Positions 12,058 to 23,945 of a stretch of 64,000 bases of DNA are shown here, piece by piece. The notes below the pieces were generated by a model. That model saw only the letters and a list, made by a program, of their open reading frames with translations. It had not been told where the DNA came from and did no database searches. Both the position numbers and the translations under genes were made by a program. The stretch comes from Bactericera cockerelli (taxonomy: Eukaryota; Arthropoda; Insecta; Hemiptera; Triozidae), in assembly GCA_024516035.1 (NCBI GenBank), contig CM044957.1, forward strand, positions 20,154,676 to 20,218,675, read 5' to 3'. Each line of letters begins with the position of its first letter. Position 1 is the stretch's first letter.

Positions 12058-12727
12058 CGCAATTCGACACTTGCGGAAATCTTTTGTTTAAAACCGATCA
12101 TTTGCGACAATGAAAAAAGGTTTCAAACCATACATTTGCGACAGTATATTGCAGGTATAGATTTCAATGTTTCATACAGTGTGAATCAAATTTTAGTTCG
12201 TACTGGTAGGTGTTTTTTTGTTAGAGGAATTTTGTTGCTAGATAGGGTTAGGTAAAGTTAACAAGGTGAGATTGCACGATAGATCACTGACTTCAGTTTG
12301 TCGGGTAGGATGGTTGGGTGAGGGGCTTAGGTTAGGTTGAAATTAGCGCAGGCGGTTAGGCCGGGTTGCGTAGCGACCCGGTCTAACCCTGCGCTAATTT
12401 CAACCTAACCTAAGCCCCTCACCCAAGCAATCCTAGCCGGCTAACGAAACACAACATTTAGTCTGACAACCGTTTGTCTGACAAGGAGTCTCCTCAAATA
12501 AAATAAATTTATCTATGATGAGAGAAGGAATTCATTAAATCGGATAAATTCACATACGTCCATATTTTAGTCGACCCGGTATTTATTTGGAAATTCCGAA
12601 ATGAACAAAGGAGTTAACCTGTTCCTTTGTCTGTCTGATATTGTCGCAAACGTTACAGTGAATACCTTTTTCTGTTGTCGCAAATGTCGGGTTTTTTCAG
12701 GTAAATTGTCGCAAGTGATCGGTAGCC
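12058..12727 (+). mobile_element. Family D element with 8-bp target duplication
   Basis: The 670-bp element is flanked by ATACTGTT at 12050-12057 and 12728-12735. Each end carries three copies of a TTGCGACAA-like word, inverted between ends: CACTTGCGG, CATTTGCGACAAT and CATTTGCGACAG on the left, and the complements of CACTTGCGACAAT, CATTTGCGACAAC and CGTTTGCGACAAT on the right. A large palindrome with 37-bp near-perfect arms (12316-12424) sits in the middle. An 8-bp duplication is usual for hAT elements, but the ends do not look like canonical hAT ends. There is no coding capacity; an open frame at 12601 is only the right end read through. Confidence 0.8.
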
Positions 12728-12865
12728 ATACTGTTACATGCACGAAAAGGAATGAATTAAATGCAGGTGGCTTGATGTTTTCCTTTGAAAATGTATCCAT
12801 TCCTCTGAGAGGACTCGAGGAGTATAAGTACCTGGAGGGCGGGCTTTTTTCGAATGATTTTTTTT

Positions 12866-12892
12866 TTTACACACACACACACACACACACAA
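12866..12892. repeat. (CA)n microsatellite
   Basis: A pure run of about eleven CA units follows a T-run. Confidence 0.9.
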
Positions 12893-13019
12893 ACTTGGGT
12901 GAACCATTATTTTCCTTTTTATAGAATAAGGAAAGTAAAAGTGATATTCTGTAACGAGGACAGCCCACGATCAGTCCTTACTGAAGGCAGTATCGCGGCA
13001 CTTTCCCAGAAAATTTGTA

Positions 13020-13145
13020 ATTAGTGAGAGTGGAAAAAAAGGTTAAATATTTTATTTTTTTTAACCTTTTGTGAGAGTGAAATTTTTTTATTTAACCTTT
13101 TGGAAAAATTTGTGAGGGTGGAAAAAAAGGTTGAATAATTTTTTT
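13020..13145. repeat. Local repeat with foldback potential
   Basis: GTGAGAGTGGAAAAAAAGGT is repeated near 13113 as GTGAGGGTGGAAAAAAAGGT. Between them, AAAAGGTTAAATATTT faces TTTAACCTTTT in inverted form, so the segment can fold back on itself. No family match is seen elsewhere in the window. Confidence 0.6.
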
Positions 13146-14060
13146 TATATAAATTAAGGATACTCATTTTTATGTTTGGTTCAAAAATATATGATTCAAT
13201 TTAAATTTCTGAAGTTGAGCTCAATCGAACCTATAAGGATGACCTTCAGAAAATGTTCGAGGCCAACATCAGCGCCCTTGTTTTAAGGAAGATTTGGTGC
13301 TAATATTTTTTTTTTTGGTTTAGTAATAATTCTCGAGTAATCACTCCGGTTCGTTTAAAATGAGACACCTTGTATATCTAATACGATTGAGTACATGATA
13401 TTATGAGTAAGTATTATGAATTCAATTAGGATGTACAAGCTTTAAGGACTAAATGCGAATTCAACAAATTTCATTTCCATTTTCATTGTTGCTATCGTAA
13501 TGCTACTAAATAGATTTGTGGGAAACTGTATTCCGCTGAATTAAGCGTATCGTATAACATAACAGTACCGACACTTCCATTGTAGAACACTATTGGAATC
13601 TTCTCCTGTAAATTGAAGGGTATTTATCAGAAATTCTAGCAACTACCGGGTGTATCAATCGTATTTCTATATCTAGGTATGCTTGAAAAAACGGTTTTCA
13701 GACAATAGTCAAATAATTCTGGAGTGAATTTCACAACTACCAAAGACAGGTCTTGTTACAAATTTATACACATATTATAATCAAGTAAGATTGACTAGAG
13801 TCAACTTGCAAAAAAATCTCTTTGTCCACTTTATTCATGCTCCTTGTAGACTTTCCTTACCCATCGGCTTATTATGAGTTACAAGTTCTTGTTTTTGAGT
13901 TACTATAACTTACTCCGTGCTACCCTCGGCTTATTTTTGATTATAAGTTCTTATTTTTGAGTAACTTACTCCATGTTACTCTTTGCTCTATGGTATATGC
14001 GAAGCCACAATTCATACTTTTGTGTAACTAATTTTTAGAATTAATAATAATATTAATATC
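13146..14060. other. No recognised feature
   Basis: AT-rich sequence. There is a small duplication around GAGTTAC/TTATTTTTGA near 13870-13965, and nothing that looks coding. Confidence 0.4.
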
Positions 14061-14061
14061 G

Positions 14062-14272
14062 CCTTATTTATACTGCCCGATTAGGACTATTAAAGTCCCA
14101 TTATTCCAGCAGTAAGCCCAAGACATATTATGTGGTAAAAATTCCAAATGGGAGGATAACTTGTCATGTCCCGGCTGGGTTTCGAACCCACGACCTCTGG
14201 ATTCTCTGGATTCACAGAGTGCCGCCTTTACCACTGAGCTACCGGGACAGACCCACTGAGCTACCGGGAATT
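14062..14272 (-). mobile_element. tRNA-derived SINE with acceptor-like stem
   Basis: On the minus strand the head begins GTCCCGGTAGCTCAGTGGTA and ends GGGTTCGAAACCCAGCCGGG plus AC, so a 7-bp acceptor-like stem GTCCCGG/CCGGGAC forms. A duplicated TCTGGAT disrupts the anticodon region, and a partial second copy of the head start (CACTGAGCTACCGGGA) follows. The tail matches window positions 25-150. It is a SINE head rather than a working tRNA. Confidence 0.75.
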
Positions 14273-14619
14273 AATATGAAATTGCTCCTGGAAATTTTTC
14301 CACACTAGGTTCACCCTATATACACTACAGTGTTTCACAAACACATGGTGTCGCGGTTGATTGATTCATTTATAATACCCAGCGCTCTTGACTGACAAGC
14401 GTGAAGCGTTAAAAAACATCAGAGTTCAGTAATACGAGTATGTATTGTGATGCTACTGTTGTACACAAGGCACGCCCTACACAGGCCGGTGCAGAAAGGA
14501 TGAGGATTTGGAACCCGCAACCAGCTGTCTATTACATACATATCAAATCGGTGTTCCTGATTAGCTGTCAACTGACCTTGTTTTGCTATACAGAGTGAAC
14601 GAAAAGTTCCGTAACGGAA

Positions 14620-15240
14620 TTTTTCTTTCCTTACCATTTCATAAGGAAAGTATTGTGTATTTGTCGAAAATTTGATCTACCCAGTTTTTCACATTTCTGG
14701 ACGAATCATAGTCTCACGATACCAAAAAGTGGTTTTCGGCCATTGGTCCGTGCGTCTGTCTGTCCGTCCGTCCGTCTGTGAAGATATCTGGAGAGCGTTA
14801 AGAGCAGACTTGAAATTTGGTATAAATGTATATCGTATATAACCCACAAACCACGAAACTTTTGGTTGAAATTGACCTTACTCTGGGGCCGCAAGGGCCG
14901 TTCCTTTGGAATTAGTTAAAGATATAAAAAAGTTAGAGAACAACTTTTTTCTGAATGAAAAACAATAGGGGTTAACTCAGATCATTTTTTTAAATGTTTT
15001 GAACTTTTTGGAAACCGGCCCCATTTTACTGGTATTTTGTTGGGGACCCGTTTCGACTAAAAAAAATATTATTCACCCTAGATGGGAGTTGTGACATAGG
15101 TATCAAATCCAATGCTTTGAGGTTTTAATTACGAATTTCACATTGATTTTTAGCTAAATGTTACCGTTGAGTCACCAGTGGTAGAAATTGACTTCTTTTC
15201 GAGTGATAGGGAAAGTCATGTGGTGTCACACCAATTTATT
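14620..15240 (+). mobile_element. Family B element, full-length example
   Basis: It begins with a stem-loop, TTTCCTTACCATTTCATAAG then GAAAGTATTGTGT. An ACATTTCTGGACGAATCATA block, GTCTGTCTGTCCGTCC repeats, a GGGGCCGCAAGGGCCG block and the GTTGAGTCACCAGTGG block follow. It ends in GTGGTGTCACACC. There is no open reading frame of size. Confidence 0.8.
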
Positions 15241-15447
15241 TTATTTTGTTACAACTATATTTACCTACCTTATTCATCTTAGATTGGGCTTGTGAAACAT
15301 CAAATCCAATGATGCTGAGGTGCTGATTACGAATTTCACCTAATTTTTTAACTACCTATCTCTTAACGTTGAGTCACCAGTGGCGGAAATCGACTTCTTT
15401 TCGAGTGATATAGGGGAAGTCGTGTGGTGTCACACAAATTTATTTTA
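15241..15447 (+). repeat. Tandem duplication of the family B 3' end
   Basis: The last 160 bp of B (from AATCCAATG to GTGTCACACC) recurs immediately downstream with about 15-20% divergence. Both copies retain GTTGAGTCACCAGTGG and GACTTCTTTTCGAGTGATA. Confidence 0.85.
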
Positions 15448-17340
15448 TTTTGTGACTGCATTGTATTCTTAAAGGTCAAAAATTTGCATTGTTTGCCATT
15501 TAATTTTAATTAACCTCCTTAATTATGTTTCTCTTTTTATTTCAAAACTAAGCGAGTCCCTTAGATTTAAAGGTTGAAAAAGGTAGTGGTGGATACACAT
15601 TTGCTGGGTCGCGAGTCTCAAAATTTTCAAACAGTGGGTCCCAGCGGAATTAGAGTTGGGAACCACTGCTAGATCGATGTTAAGGCGACTAGTAATATTT
15701 AGTAAGGCGGGTTTAAGTTATTTGTGGTTATCACTATTATGATTAACACAAATAAGTATTATAACATAATACATAATACACAGTATACCTACAGACATAT
15801 AATATTATTCATACTTTTCTAGCATACGCCTGAGATAATAAAATAAATTCATAACTTTTATAAAATAAATACATGACTAGTCTTTTCAACAAGACAGCCA
15901 CTTCAGACTAAACCTACAATAAAGACCAGTTCTTTTTGGGAAAAAATTGATATTCATAAATTTGCACTTTGAACTTTGCATTGGGTATTTCTTTTCAGAA
16001 AACGCAGGACAATAAAACACTTGAAGAATGAGAAACAGTTATTTTTTTGAAAAGAACAACGGGGAAATGAAAACTGAAGCCATGACATTATTCAGCCCCC
16101 TCGCTTTGTCCCAAAGACTTGTTTTCTGTTCATTATTTTATGCAACTGTGATTATTTTTCGGGCTGAAAAGTGTTTTTGTTTTCCTGATGAGTTTTGCGA
16201 GCACACATGCGGTTCTAGTTTACTTCCCCGACTACATGGTATCTAGCTATTTTGGAACAACATGCAGCAAAAGCCGTGAAGTTTTATGCAAAAGCCGTGA
16301 AGTTTTTAAAAATGTTCATGCTAGTAAAGTACAAGTTGGAAATGTCCATTGGCTAGGAAACATTATGAGGTTCAACAACAAAAAAATATTTTATTTTGAA
16401 ATTTTTCGAGAAAAGCTGTTTATGGTTTTTGGCAAAACCTAACGAAACAAAACATGTTGAGGCTGCCAGTAAACACCTCTTCGTCTGCTTTTTATTTCCT
16501 CCAAGGGAAGAGGACTATAGGACAGGAGATTTGGTTTTCATTGTGCGAATGTGAACGCACGATGGACAATGCGGACCTCTCTAAAATAGGGAAGTCTTCT
16601 GAAAGAGCGCCCGCAAAACAAGGGACGCACAAACGAGTGACACGATATTTTTTTTTAAATAATGCAACGCCTGAATTTTCCTGCTGCTTGATTAGCTGCT
16701 TTTCATTTTCATCATAATATAAAACACAACAATCACTCACTGTCCAAAAAGTGGACGCAAAACAATCGGCAGACAATCTGTCTTGTGTTGTTAGAGAGAC
16801 CACCGCAGTGATTTGCAAGGGGGGAGTGGGGAGGGGGGGGAGGTAAACAAAGGCATCCACCCGGCGGCAATGACAAACACCTTGTCCTTGATGAGCTGAT
16901 GGTCGCTGGGAGCGGTATTGTCACCTTCTGTTAAATGCACCCCCCCCCCCCCCCACCCCTCGTCCTTCTGATTCATTTCACCCGTCAATATAGAAGAAAA
17001 TTGTATTCCCTTCTCTCTCACACACACACAACTTGTACCTACCCCTGTTCATCACGCTCTGTCTAGTTTCTAGGGGTTTAATAAGCCCAGGCAATGTCGC
17101 ACTAAGGAAGAATAGAAACGGAACTGTGTCTATTGTCTATCGGAAAATGATAAACAATTTCTACGTAAATGAGCAGTTGTGTATTTATGTTGCGATTTTG
17201 CGTGAACATGGGTAGGATGTGCAGAAAGATTTAATTTATATGCAAACAAAGATTGATGGAAGAATTTTCAAATAAAACCTAAAATAGTTTTGATGATTTT
17301 GTTTAAATTGTTGCATTACTCTTGTGAATAACGCAAAAAA
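15448..17340. other. No recognised gene; short duplication and C-run
   Basis: GCAAAAGCCGTGAAGTTTT occurs twice in tandem at about 16266 and 16289. A run of about 17 C lies at 16940. Several overlapping open frames near 16030-16860 occur on both strands, but none has coding character or splice context. Confidence 0.4.
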
Positions 17341-17345
17341 TATAA

Positions 17346-17612
17346 ATATTACTTCCGATAAATTTCTAATATTAGAAATCGGTAGTATTGTAAAAAAAAA
17401 GGCCTTCAACTTACCGATACAGAATGTTTTGTAGAATCTAAAGCGTAGAAAAACATTGTATACTACCATATAAAACAAATTTGAATAGAATCGGTTAAGA
17501 ATATTTGGAGACACAAGTGATTTAGTAATAAATATTAAAATTGCGTGTACGAGTATACAATATGAACCAATCACGAGGAAGTGTTGTGTCCATAATTGGC
17601 AGTGTATTTTAT
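17346..17612 (+). mobile_element. Family A element, internally deleted
   Basis: Both ends are present (ACTTCCGATAAATTTCTAAT with its hairpin, and GGAAGTGTTGTGTCCATAAT plus TGGCAGTGTATTTT). The central part, roughly 400 bp of other copies, is missing after GGTAGTATTGTAA. Confidence 0.8.
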
Positions 17613-18285
17613 TGTTTATACGTATTAATTGTTTTTTGACCATTTGTAAAGTTGCAAATATCATCAAAACTTTTAACACGTGGATCTGTAATTGTATTGT
17701 GCTTCCTTTGCAATATTTAATGGAACACGTCCGTGCAACATGTCATATTATGAAGATGACACACGAAACATTCATAACATGTCAGTTCTGCAGGATAAAA
17801 GTATGAAAGGATTAGGTAGGCTTTTCAGTTTAGACAATGGATTAGCCTATATGTACTAGGCCCTTTTATAAATCTGTGTGCAAGATCCATGTACAAATAC
17901 TACATAATTTTGTCAACTCGTACGTAGGATAATGGATCTACAGAGAAAAAAAAAAAACAGGGTTCAATGAAAATGATTTAACTACCAATAACGGGTATCG
18001 AGGTTTTATGGTATAGGTACACTATTACCCTATAAAATACTCATTATTCTATGAAAATTATCTGTGCTAATGGCCAGGGTCAAACGCTTAGTCTGACCGT
18101 TACATGAGAAAGGAATCACCTGAGATAATTATAAGAAGACATAAAGGTGCGGAAAATGATTAGTTTCTAATAATTTAACGACAAATTTAAAAGATTAGAT
18201 CAGTGGACGTCTGCTTGTTTATTGATACATATAGTCTTGCCATCAGGATAGTTCTGGATATTTCTCTTGCAGCTTGGCCATTTTA
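17613..18285. other. No recognised feature
   Basis: AT-rich sequence with no gene, RNA or family repeat recognised. Confidence 0.45.
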
Positions 18286-18287
18286 CT

Positions 18288-18360
18288 TCAGAGAAATTTG
18301 CAATCGGAAGTATTGTATTCGTTTATGTCCGATTTCAATATTGTTTCATAGCCACAGATA
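18288..18360 (+). repeat. Family A 5'-end fragment
   Basis: ACTTCAGAGAAATTTGCAAT then CGGAAGTATTGTATTCGT and GATTTCAATATTGTTTCATA match the start of A. Confidence 0.65.
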
Positions 18361-18589
18361 CTTTGAAACAGTCATGATGTTTTCTATTTTCCTTCAGAAA
18401 AGGAAGCATAGCCTTTTGAAGTTCAAACTTAATACTAGGCCTAATCCAGAAACCTCGATCCCAGTAGAACAACGACCCAAACAAACTTTTCCGAATGCTT
18501 GTGGCTTTTCCAAAGGAAAAGCTCGCGAAATAATTAAAAATTCAAGGTCATGTCTTGACTTTTCTTCAGAATCAGAAATTTATTATGTT

Positions 18590-18790
18590 CACACGAGAGT
18601 TGAAAGTTTCGGAAGAAAATATTGAAAGGAAGAGGTAGGAGGGAAAAGGAGTAAAATTGTTAGAGGGAGGAATGTAGAAAGAGAGAAAAGTTTGAAGACG
18701 GGAGAAGGAAGCTGGTAGAGAGAGAAAAAAGTTTGAAGAAGAGAGAGGGAAGACGGGAGAAGGAAAGAGGGGAATTGCAGAAAATTCAGG
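18590..18790. repeat. Purine-rich degenerate tract
   Basis: A plus-strand A/G-rich run is built around GGGAGAAGGAAG and AGAGAAAAAAGTTTGAAGA words, with two direct copies of the latter. It resembles the purine tracts at 43745 and 44880. Confidence 0.7.
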
Positions 18791-19985
18791 GATTTCGAGT
18801 CTAGAAAGAAAGGTTACTAGGACTTTGGTTATGACGTGTCTCGAGCATAAAGAGCAACATGTTGTGAGTCGGGTTATTTTTTCATTAAGAAGCGAGACCC
18901 CGGGCATCAACTTTGAGGATAAATGAGAAAATTCTGTGACCTCCAGCACTTTTCTGTTGTTTTATCAAATAAACAGGGTTCAAAGGGAGCTGAAAAATAC
19001 GTCAGACATTTCCTGTTCTAGAGAACAAGTGGTTCCTGGAATATGTTCAGGAGTCAAGACGCGAAGGAAGAATGGAAATTATACGCCTCCACATGTTTGG
19101 TCACTGGATCAAGTCCTTTAGAAAGAAAAGAAAAGCCCACCAAGATAGGGAATTGTGGAATTGCTGCGACCTGCATCAATGGAGAATTAGAGATATTCAC
19201 ATATTTCTTCTGATATCACGAATCCATCAACGTAATTTATAACCCTACCTTTGTTGTAAAATAAACATCTATAAAAATTCTTGAAAAATGTAATTTAGAA
19301 AGAAGATTTTTTCCCCGCTCAAATGGAAATGGCAACCCTGCTGTCTTGCAATAACCTTCTTCTATTGTATTAGAAGTGCCTAAAAGAAATAGCCCTATAA
19401 ATATTCAGTCGGTTATAATAGAAAAGGAAAAAGAAAACCGTAAATCCCTACACTGCTAAATCAATTCTACACCCACCTTTCTAAGCCTAGAAAAGCCAAG
19501 GAAAAACTCCAAGACTTTGCGAAGTTAACAAAGTTTAATGAACTTTCCCGGGAATTACAGTCATTTGTTTTTTTTTTTCATTTGTAAATAAATAATTTGC
19601 AATTACAAAAAACTTTGGTCCCACCTTCAGCAAATTTTTCCTAAACTCTTCCGTTGTGTACAAATTTTCCAGCAGCTTCAAGCAGTCTGTTCCATACAAT
19701 ATCAAACCCTCGGCCGAGATGTGATCAACGCCCTATACGAATATAGAGACAGTGCGGGAGAGTGTAAGGTAAAGGGAAACATATAGTTCCATTGTGTTTC
19801 ATGTACTTTCAGAAAGCGAAAAGATTTACATGAATTTTGTCAAGCTCGACGGGAGGCGAGCGCTCGTCAAGAGTAACGCGCAAAACACACACACACCCAC
19901 ACACACACCAAATATTTTAGAACAATAGCTTCAGCGGCTTGATAATAAAAAATGTTGAACTTCATTACCTAGATCTATTGGGACA
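18791..19985. other. No recognised gene; small CA tract
   Basis: Mixed AT-rich sequence. An impure (CA)n lies at 19884-19909. Confidence 0.4.
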
Positions 19986-19987
19986 TC

Positions 19988-20300
19988 CAGATTCGAGAGT
20001 GAAAAAACTCAACTTTTAAGAAATGGACATTTAATAGCTCTCATACAATGTCATTAGGAACCATACTTAATTTCAGCTCAATCGGACTTGTACTTCGCGA
20101 GATATGGCCTAGATATGCCAGTATTTGAATAAGCTCATTATTAAAAGCTCAACTTTTGAAAATCTGACCTTTTATAGCGCTTATCACCAATGAACCTGTC
20201 ATTGGTAACTATGCAAAATTTCATCTTAACCCGACTTGTGGTTCTTGAGTTTTAAGAGGACAAACATACACACACACACAAACGAATCATTTTATAATAT
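19988..20300 (+). repeat. Family G copy
   Basis: It contains two related phrases, TTTCAGCTCAATCGGACTTG and TTTCATCTTAACCCGACTTG, each after a CATTRGGAACCAT/CATTGGTAACTAT block, and ends in a CA tract and AACGAATCATTTTATAATAT. The first half matches the reverse complement of 57350-57445. Confidence 0.6.
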
Positions 20301-20317
20301 AAGACAGAAGGGTCGAT

Positions 20318-20563
20318 TTGTTTGACAATTTTTTTATTGTTTTTATCCTTCGCAAATTAGAACAAAAAAAGGGTCTCAATAGAAAAAATATTTGAGTATT
20401 TGATATTTGATACCCCTAAATATGAAGTGAGAGAAAGAAATATATAAATTCAACTGACAATACATATGTATAGTGTATACCTGTATATCATGTAACAAAT
20501 AAATATTTTCTTTGACCAGCACGGCCATGCCTTGGTGAACGCACCGCGCCACGGCCCTAGAAA
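20318..20563 (+). mobile_element. Helitron-like element, 3' end recognised
   Basis: The 3' part, CCAGCACGGCCATGCCTTGG then GCGCCACGGCCCTAG, ends in CTAG like the copies ending at 57252 and 58361. The upstream part (TATGAAGTGAGA, TTTGATATTTGATA) aligns with 58210-58270. The 5' end is uncertain. Confidence 0.5.
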
Positions 20564-21990
20564 AAAAAAACTTCATACCCCTATACGTTATCTCATATTA
20601 TATCGTCACTGGAAAGAGATAAAAACCCGATATTTTGCACAGACATGCAATTAATTTAGGCAAAGTCTTATACTTACATACTTGATATACATCCAAAATG
20701 TCTCATATACTTACTTACTCGTACTTTGTACATACCTATAGGTTATTGTTTTATAATGTAGAATATTGTAGGTACATTATATTATGTAGTAAAAGAGCGT
20801 ACATAAATATATTCATGGCGAACTGTAATACTCATATTTCCTTCCAACGGGACATTTCTCTTTATTTCTCCAGACTTTTTCTCCTTCACATATTTTTTGC
20901 TACTATTAAGGAGCCAAAAACCTTCAACCTTATCTAACCGAGAAGGAGATTTTATTCAGTCTTTATCTGGAATTATTCATTTTTATTTTCTATGTTATAT
21001 TTTATCTGAACACTATATTTACATTTTCTGTTTGTAGACTCGCTTTCAATTTGTTTATGCAATACTGCAACAGACAATTTTTATAAACCGTAAGGTAACT
21101 TGGAAAAAAATAGACGCAAGACAATCTCATTAAAAATTCAAGCTCTACGCTTCATGTAGTTACATTACAAGCTTTCTTTATATATTTTTATGCAGAAAAA
21201 AGCGTCTTAAATAAATTTTCGTGTTCTATTTACTTCGTGATGTAATTTTAAAAGAATATCCAAGAGTTTCCCTCTTAGAGATATAATTGGCAATCCCTCT
21301 AAACTCTAAAAGGTTTATTAAGAGGTTGAGTGAAAGAAGAAGATGAAGATCTAGTATTAAATAATGTATTCTTCAATTTTTTGTTGCCTTTTCAAATAGT
21401 CCAAACATTTTTTGTTTCCTTCGGTTCTTAGCAAATGGCCATATGACTATATTAATTGGCTTTTCTGGGATCCTTAGATGTGTTTTTTATACTGAAAACT
21501 GGACAATTTCAGACCATTAGTTTACTTTCTTTTTTGTAGGATATGGAAAGTAAACAGGCACCTAGCGAGCTTTGAAACGAACATGAATCAAAAGGGAAAA
21601 AAAATACAACAAAAAGGATTTGGTCGGAACCTTTGGGAAAATCGAATTAAGTTCAAAGAGACAGGACAACAAGATAAGCATTAAAAAGAGAAACAAATCC
21701 AGGAAGAGAGGTTCAACTGAATTTTAGGTAGGTATTATTGATGGAGACAAAAAGGGCACTTTTGGTAATCACACGTTACGCTATGTAATATATTGTGTAC
21801 AAGTGTACATATGTATATAAAATTTGTTATCATAAGATGAGATACTTTCGGATAACGATAAATTGTTTGGTACTGAACAATAAAGAGATATCGTACAGAG
21901 ATATAAAGATTTTAGATCTCGTTAGATCCAAATCTAAAGATTTTAGAACTATTGGAAACTACGGAAACCCAAAATTTACAACACATTTCA
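20564..21990. other. AT-rich stretch, nothing recognised
   Basis: No gene was seen. Near 21527-21556, TTACTTTC..GGAAAGTAAAC forms an inverted pair that may be a diverged family C end, but it is too short to call. Confidence 0.4.
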
Positions 21991-21992
21991 TT

Positions 21993-22744
21993 ACTCAATT
22001 TACCTGAAAAAATTCGACATTTGCGACAACAGAAAAAGGTATTCACTGTAACGTTTGCGACAATATCAGACAGACAAAGGAACAGGTTAACTCCTTTGTT
22101 CATTTCGGCATTTCCAAATAAATACCGGGTCGACTAAAATATGGACGTACCTATGTGAATTCATCCGATTTAATGAATTCCTTCTCTCATCATAGATAAA
22201 TTTATCTTATTTGAGGAGACTCCTTGTCAGACAAACGGTTGTCAGACTAAATGTTGTGTTTCGTTAGCCGGCTAGGATAGCTTGGGTGAGGGGCTTAGGT
22301 TAGGTTGAAATTAGCGCAGGCGGTTAGGCCGGGTTGCGTAGCGACCCGGTCTAACCTAAGCCCCTCACCCAACCATCCTACCCGACAAACTGAAGTCAGT
22401 GATCTATCGTGCAATCTCACCTTGTTAACTTTACCTAACCCTACCTGACTACAAAATTCCTCTAACAAAAAATTCACTTACGCATCAATTTCCAATAGAC
22501 AATAATTTAATTTTCATTTATGAATAAAATAAAAACAAGAATTAAAATGAAATAAAAAAAATGAAATAAATCAAAGCTTATAACAAACACCTACTAATAC
22601 AAACTAAAATTTGATTCACACTGTATGAAACATTGAAATCTATACCTGCAATATATTGTCGCAAATGTATGGTTTGAAACCTTTTTTCACTGTCGCAAAT
22701 GATCGGTTTTAAACAAAAGATTTCCGCAAGTGTCGAATTGCGGC
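21993..22744 (-). mobile_element. Family D element, second copy
   Basis: The reverse complement of this stretch matches 12058-12727 almost throughout. This copy has about 120 bp (about 22470-22600) that the first copy lacks. It has lost about 20 bp at its 3' end, after CAGGTAAATTG. The central palindrome at 22284-22370 has one arm shortened by about 18 bp. It lies against a family E fragment, so it probably inserted into E. Confidence 0.8.
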
Positions 22745-22840
22745 CATTGTACATGTATACTAAATTTCAACAATTTTGAAGACTCCGGTCGAGAATTATC
22801 GCGGAAAAGACTGACAAATATTAGACAAACGAAATCCAAA
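22745..22840 (+). repeat. Family E fragment
   Basis: TACTAAATTTCAACAATTTT then GAAGACTCCGGTCGAGAATTATCGCGG (split here) matches 10055-10105. It is truncated on its left by the D copy. Confidence 0.65.
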
Positions 22841-23865
22841 TCATAAAAAATACGGGGTGCTATTTAAAATTCTAAAGGTGACCTTGAAATAACCTTGAAG
22901 GGGTCATCCGAGAAATTTTAGAGCTTACCATCAAATGTCCTCTTAAGAGCTAGACTTGAACTTGAACAGAGTGGACTTGAACAGATTTTTCTTATCGTCA
23001 GTAGTTCTCGAATTATTTGAATGTCTGGTTTATAATGTCACACCCTGTATAACAATATGTATGTTGGGTCTCATTGCAATACAATCACTCACTGCACCCT
23101 ATATCATTATCCTAGAACAAATTACGATAAAAACAAAGCAATTATTGTAAACAAAGCAATTCTCTCCCTAGTTCTCTGGGCATCAACTTGACACATTCTT
23201 ACATATTCATGAGGCACACTATAGTGATGGAACCTCAAGCTGAAGTCACAACATGAACATTTTGATCATCTTTAATTTTATTCTACAGTACTTACCTACT
23301 CATCATACCGAAGTATCAAGCCAGCCGGCCCATATTAACAAGCAACAGAGTTTGACAAGTATTCGACGGAATTTGCTGCGTCGCCTCTCACGCACTCTAG
23401 ACACTCTTCAAAGGCTGTATTTAGGTGGGAGGAGGTCAGTTCCGGCCTTCCAGGGCACAATTACCTTTTTAAAGAACGAGAAAAAAACGCGAAAACTTCG
23501 TTATTTCATGAACAACCTATTTTAATTTTTGGAGGGTCTCTGACGTAAGCATATACTGTGCTGTAATCATGTGGTTTTGAGTCACATCCTTTACACTAAA
23601 CATTGTGGTCTCCGCTAATATTCAAGGCCATAACTCTTACAAGCGTATGGTTTACAGAGACACAGACCCTTCACTGAAATTTCAATTGAAGCTTTTGAGA
23701 CCTCTTAAAATGTTTTTGCACTGAAACAAGGTAATGTAAAAAGGTATCGCAAATTAACACATGTATAAATTTAATATGCTCATGTACACATGATGTGGCT
23801 GGTTATTGTCAATAGTATCTAAACGTGTATATCTCCAATTTCATTGTTCCAACATGTGTCTATTT
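22841..23865. other. No recognised gene
   Basis: One short open frame (23253-23525) shows no recognisable motif. A CACACCCTGTATAACA word near 23040 resembles mariner-type ends, but no partner was found. Confidence 0.4.
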
Positions 23866-23867
23866 TA

Positions 23868-23945
23868 CAGCCTAGTTTTATTTTTCAAAAACTCTATCAC
23901 GGTCCGAGAAATTTGAGGTGTCAAACTTTGGTGGAACAACCTGTA
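23868..23945 (+). repeat. Family I fragment
   Basis: CAAAAACTCTATCACGGTCC then GAGAAATTTGAGGTGTC and AACCTGTATA match 8230-8300. Confidence 0.45.

Noticed and set aside
12601..12924. Open frame beginning MNKGVNLFLCLSDIVANVTV, repeated at 21912-22103 (-)
   Set aside because: It reads through the subterminal repeats of the two family D copies. The shared sequence is the element end and not a gene.
16028..17027. A cluster of overlapping open frames on both strands
   Set aside because: They overlap one another in opposite directions, include homopolymer runs, and none has coding character.
18203..18949. Open frames of 140 and 125 codons around a purine tract
   Set aside because: The plus-strand one includes a family A fragment and the minus-strand one is a translation of the purine tract (Ser/Phe/Leu-rich).
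21527..21556. Possible family C end (TTACTTTC..GGAAAGTAAAC)
   Set aside because: The paired block is short and no further C sequence follows.
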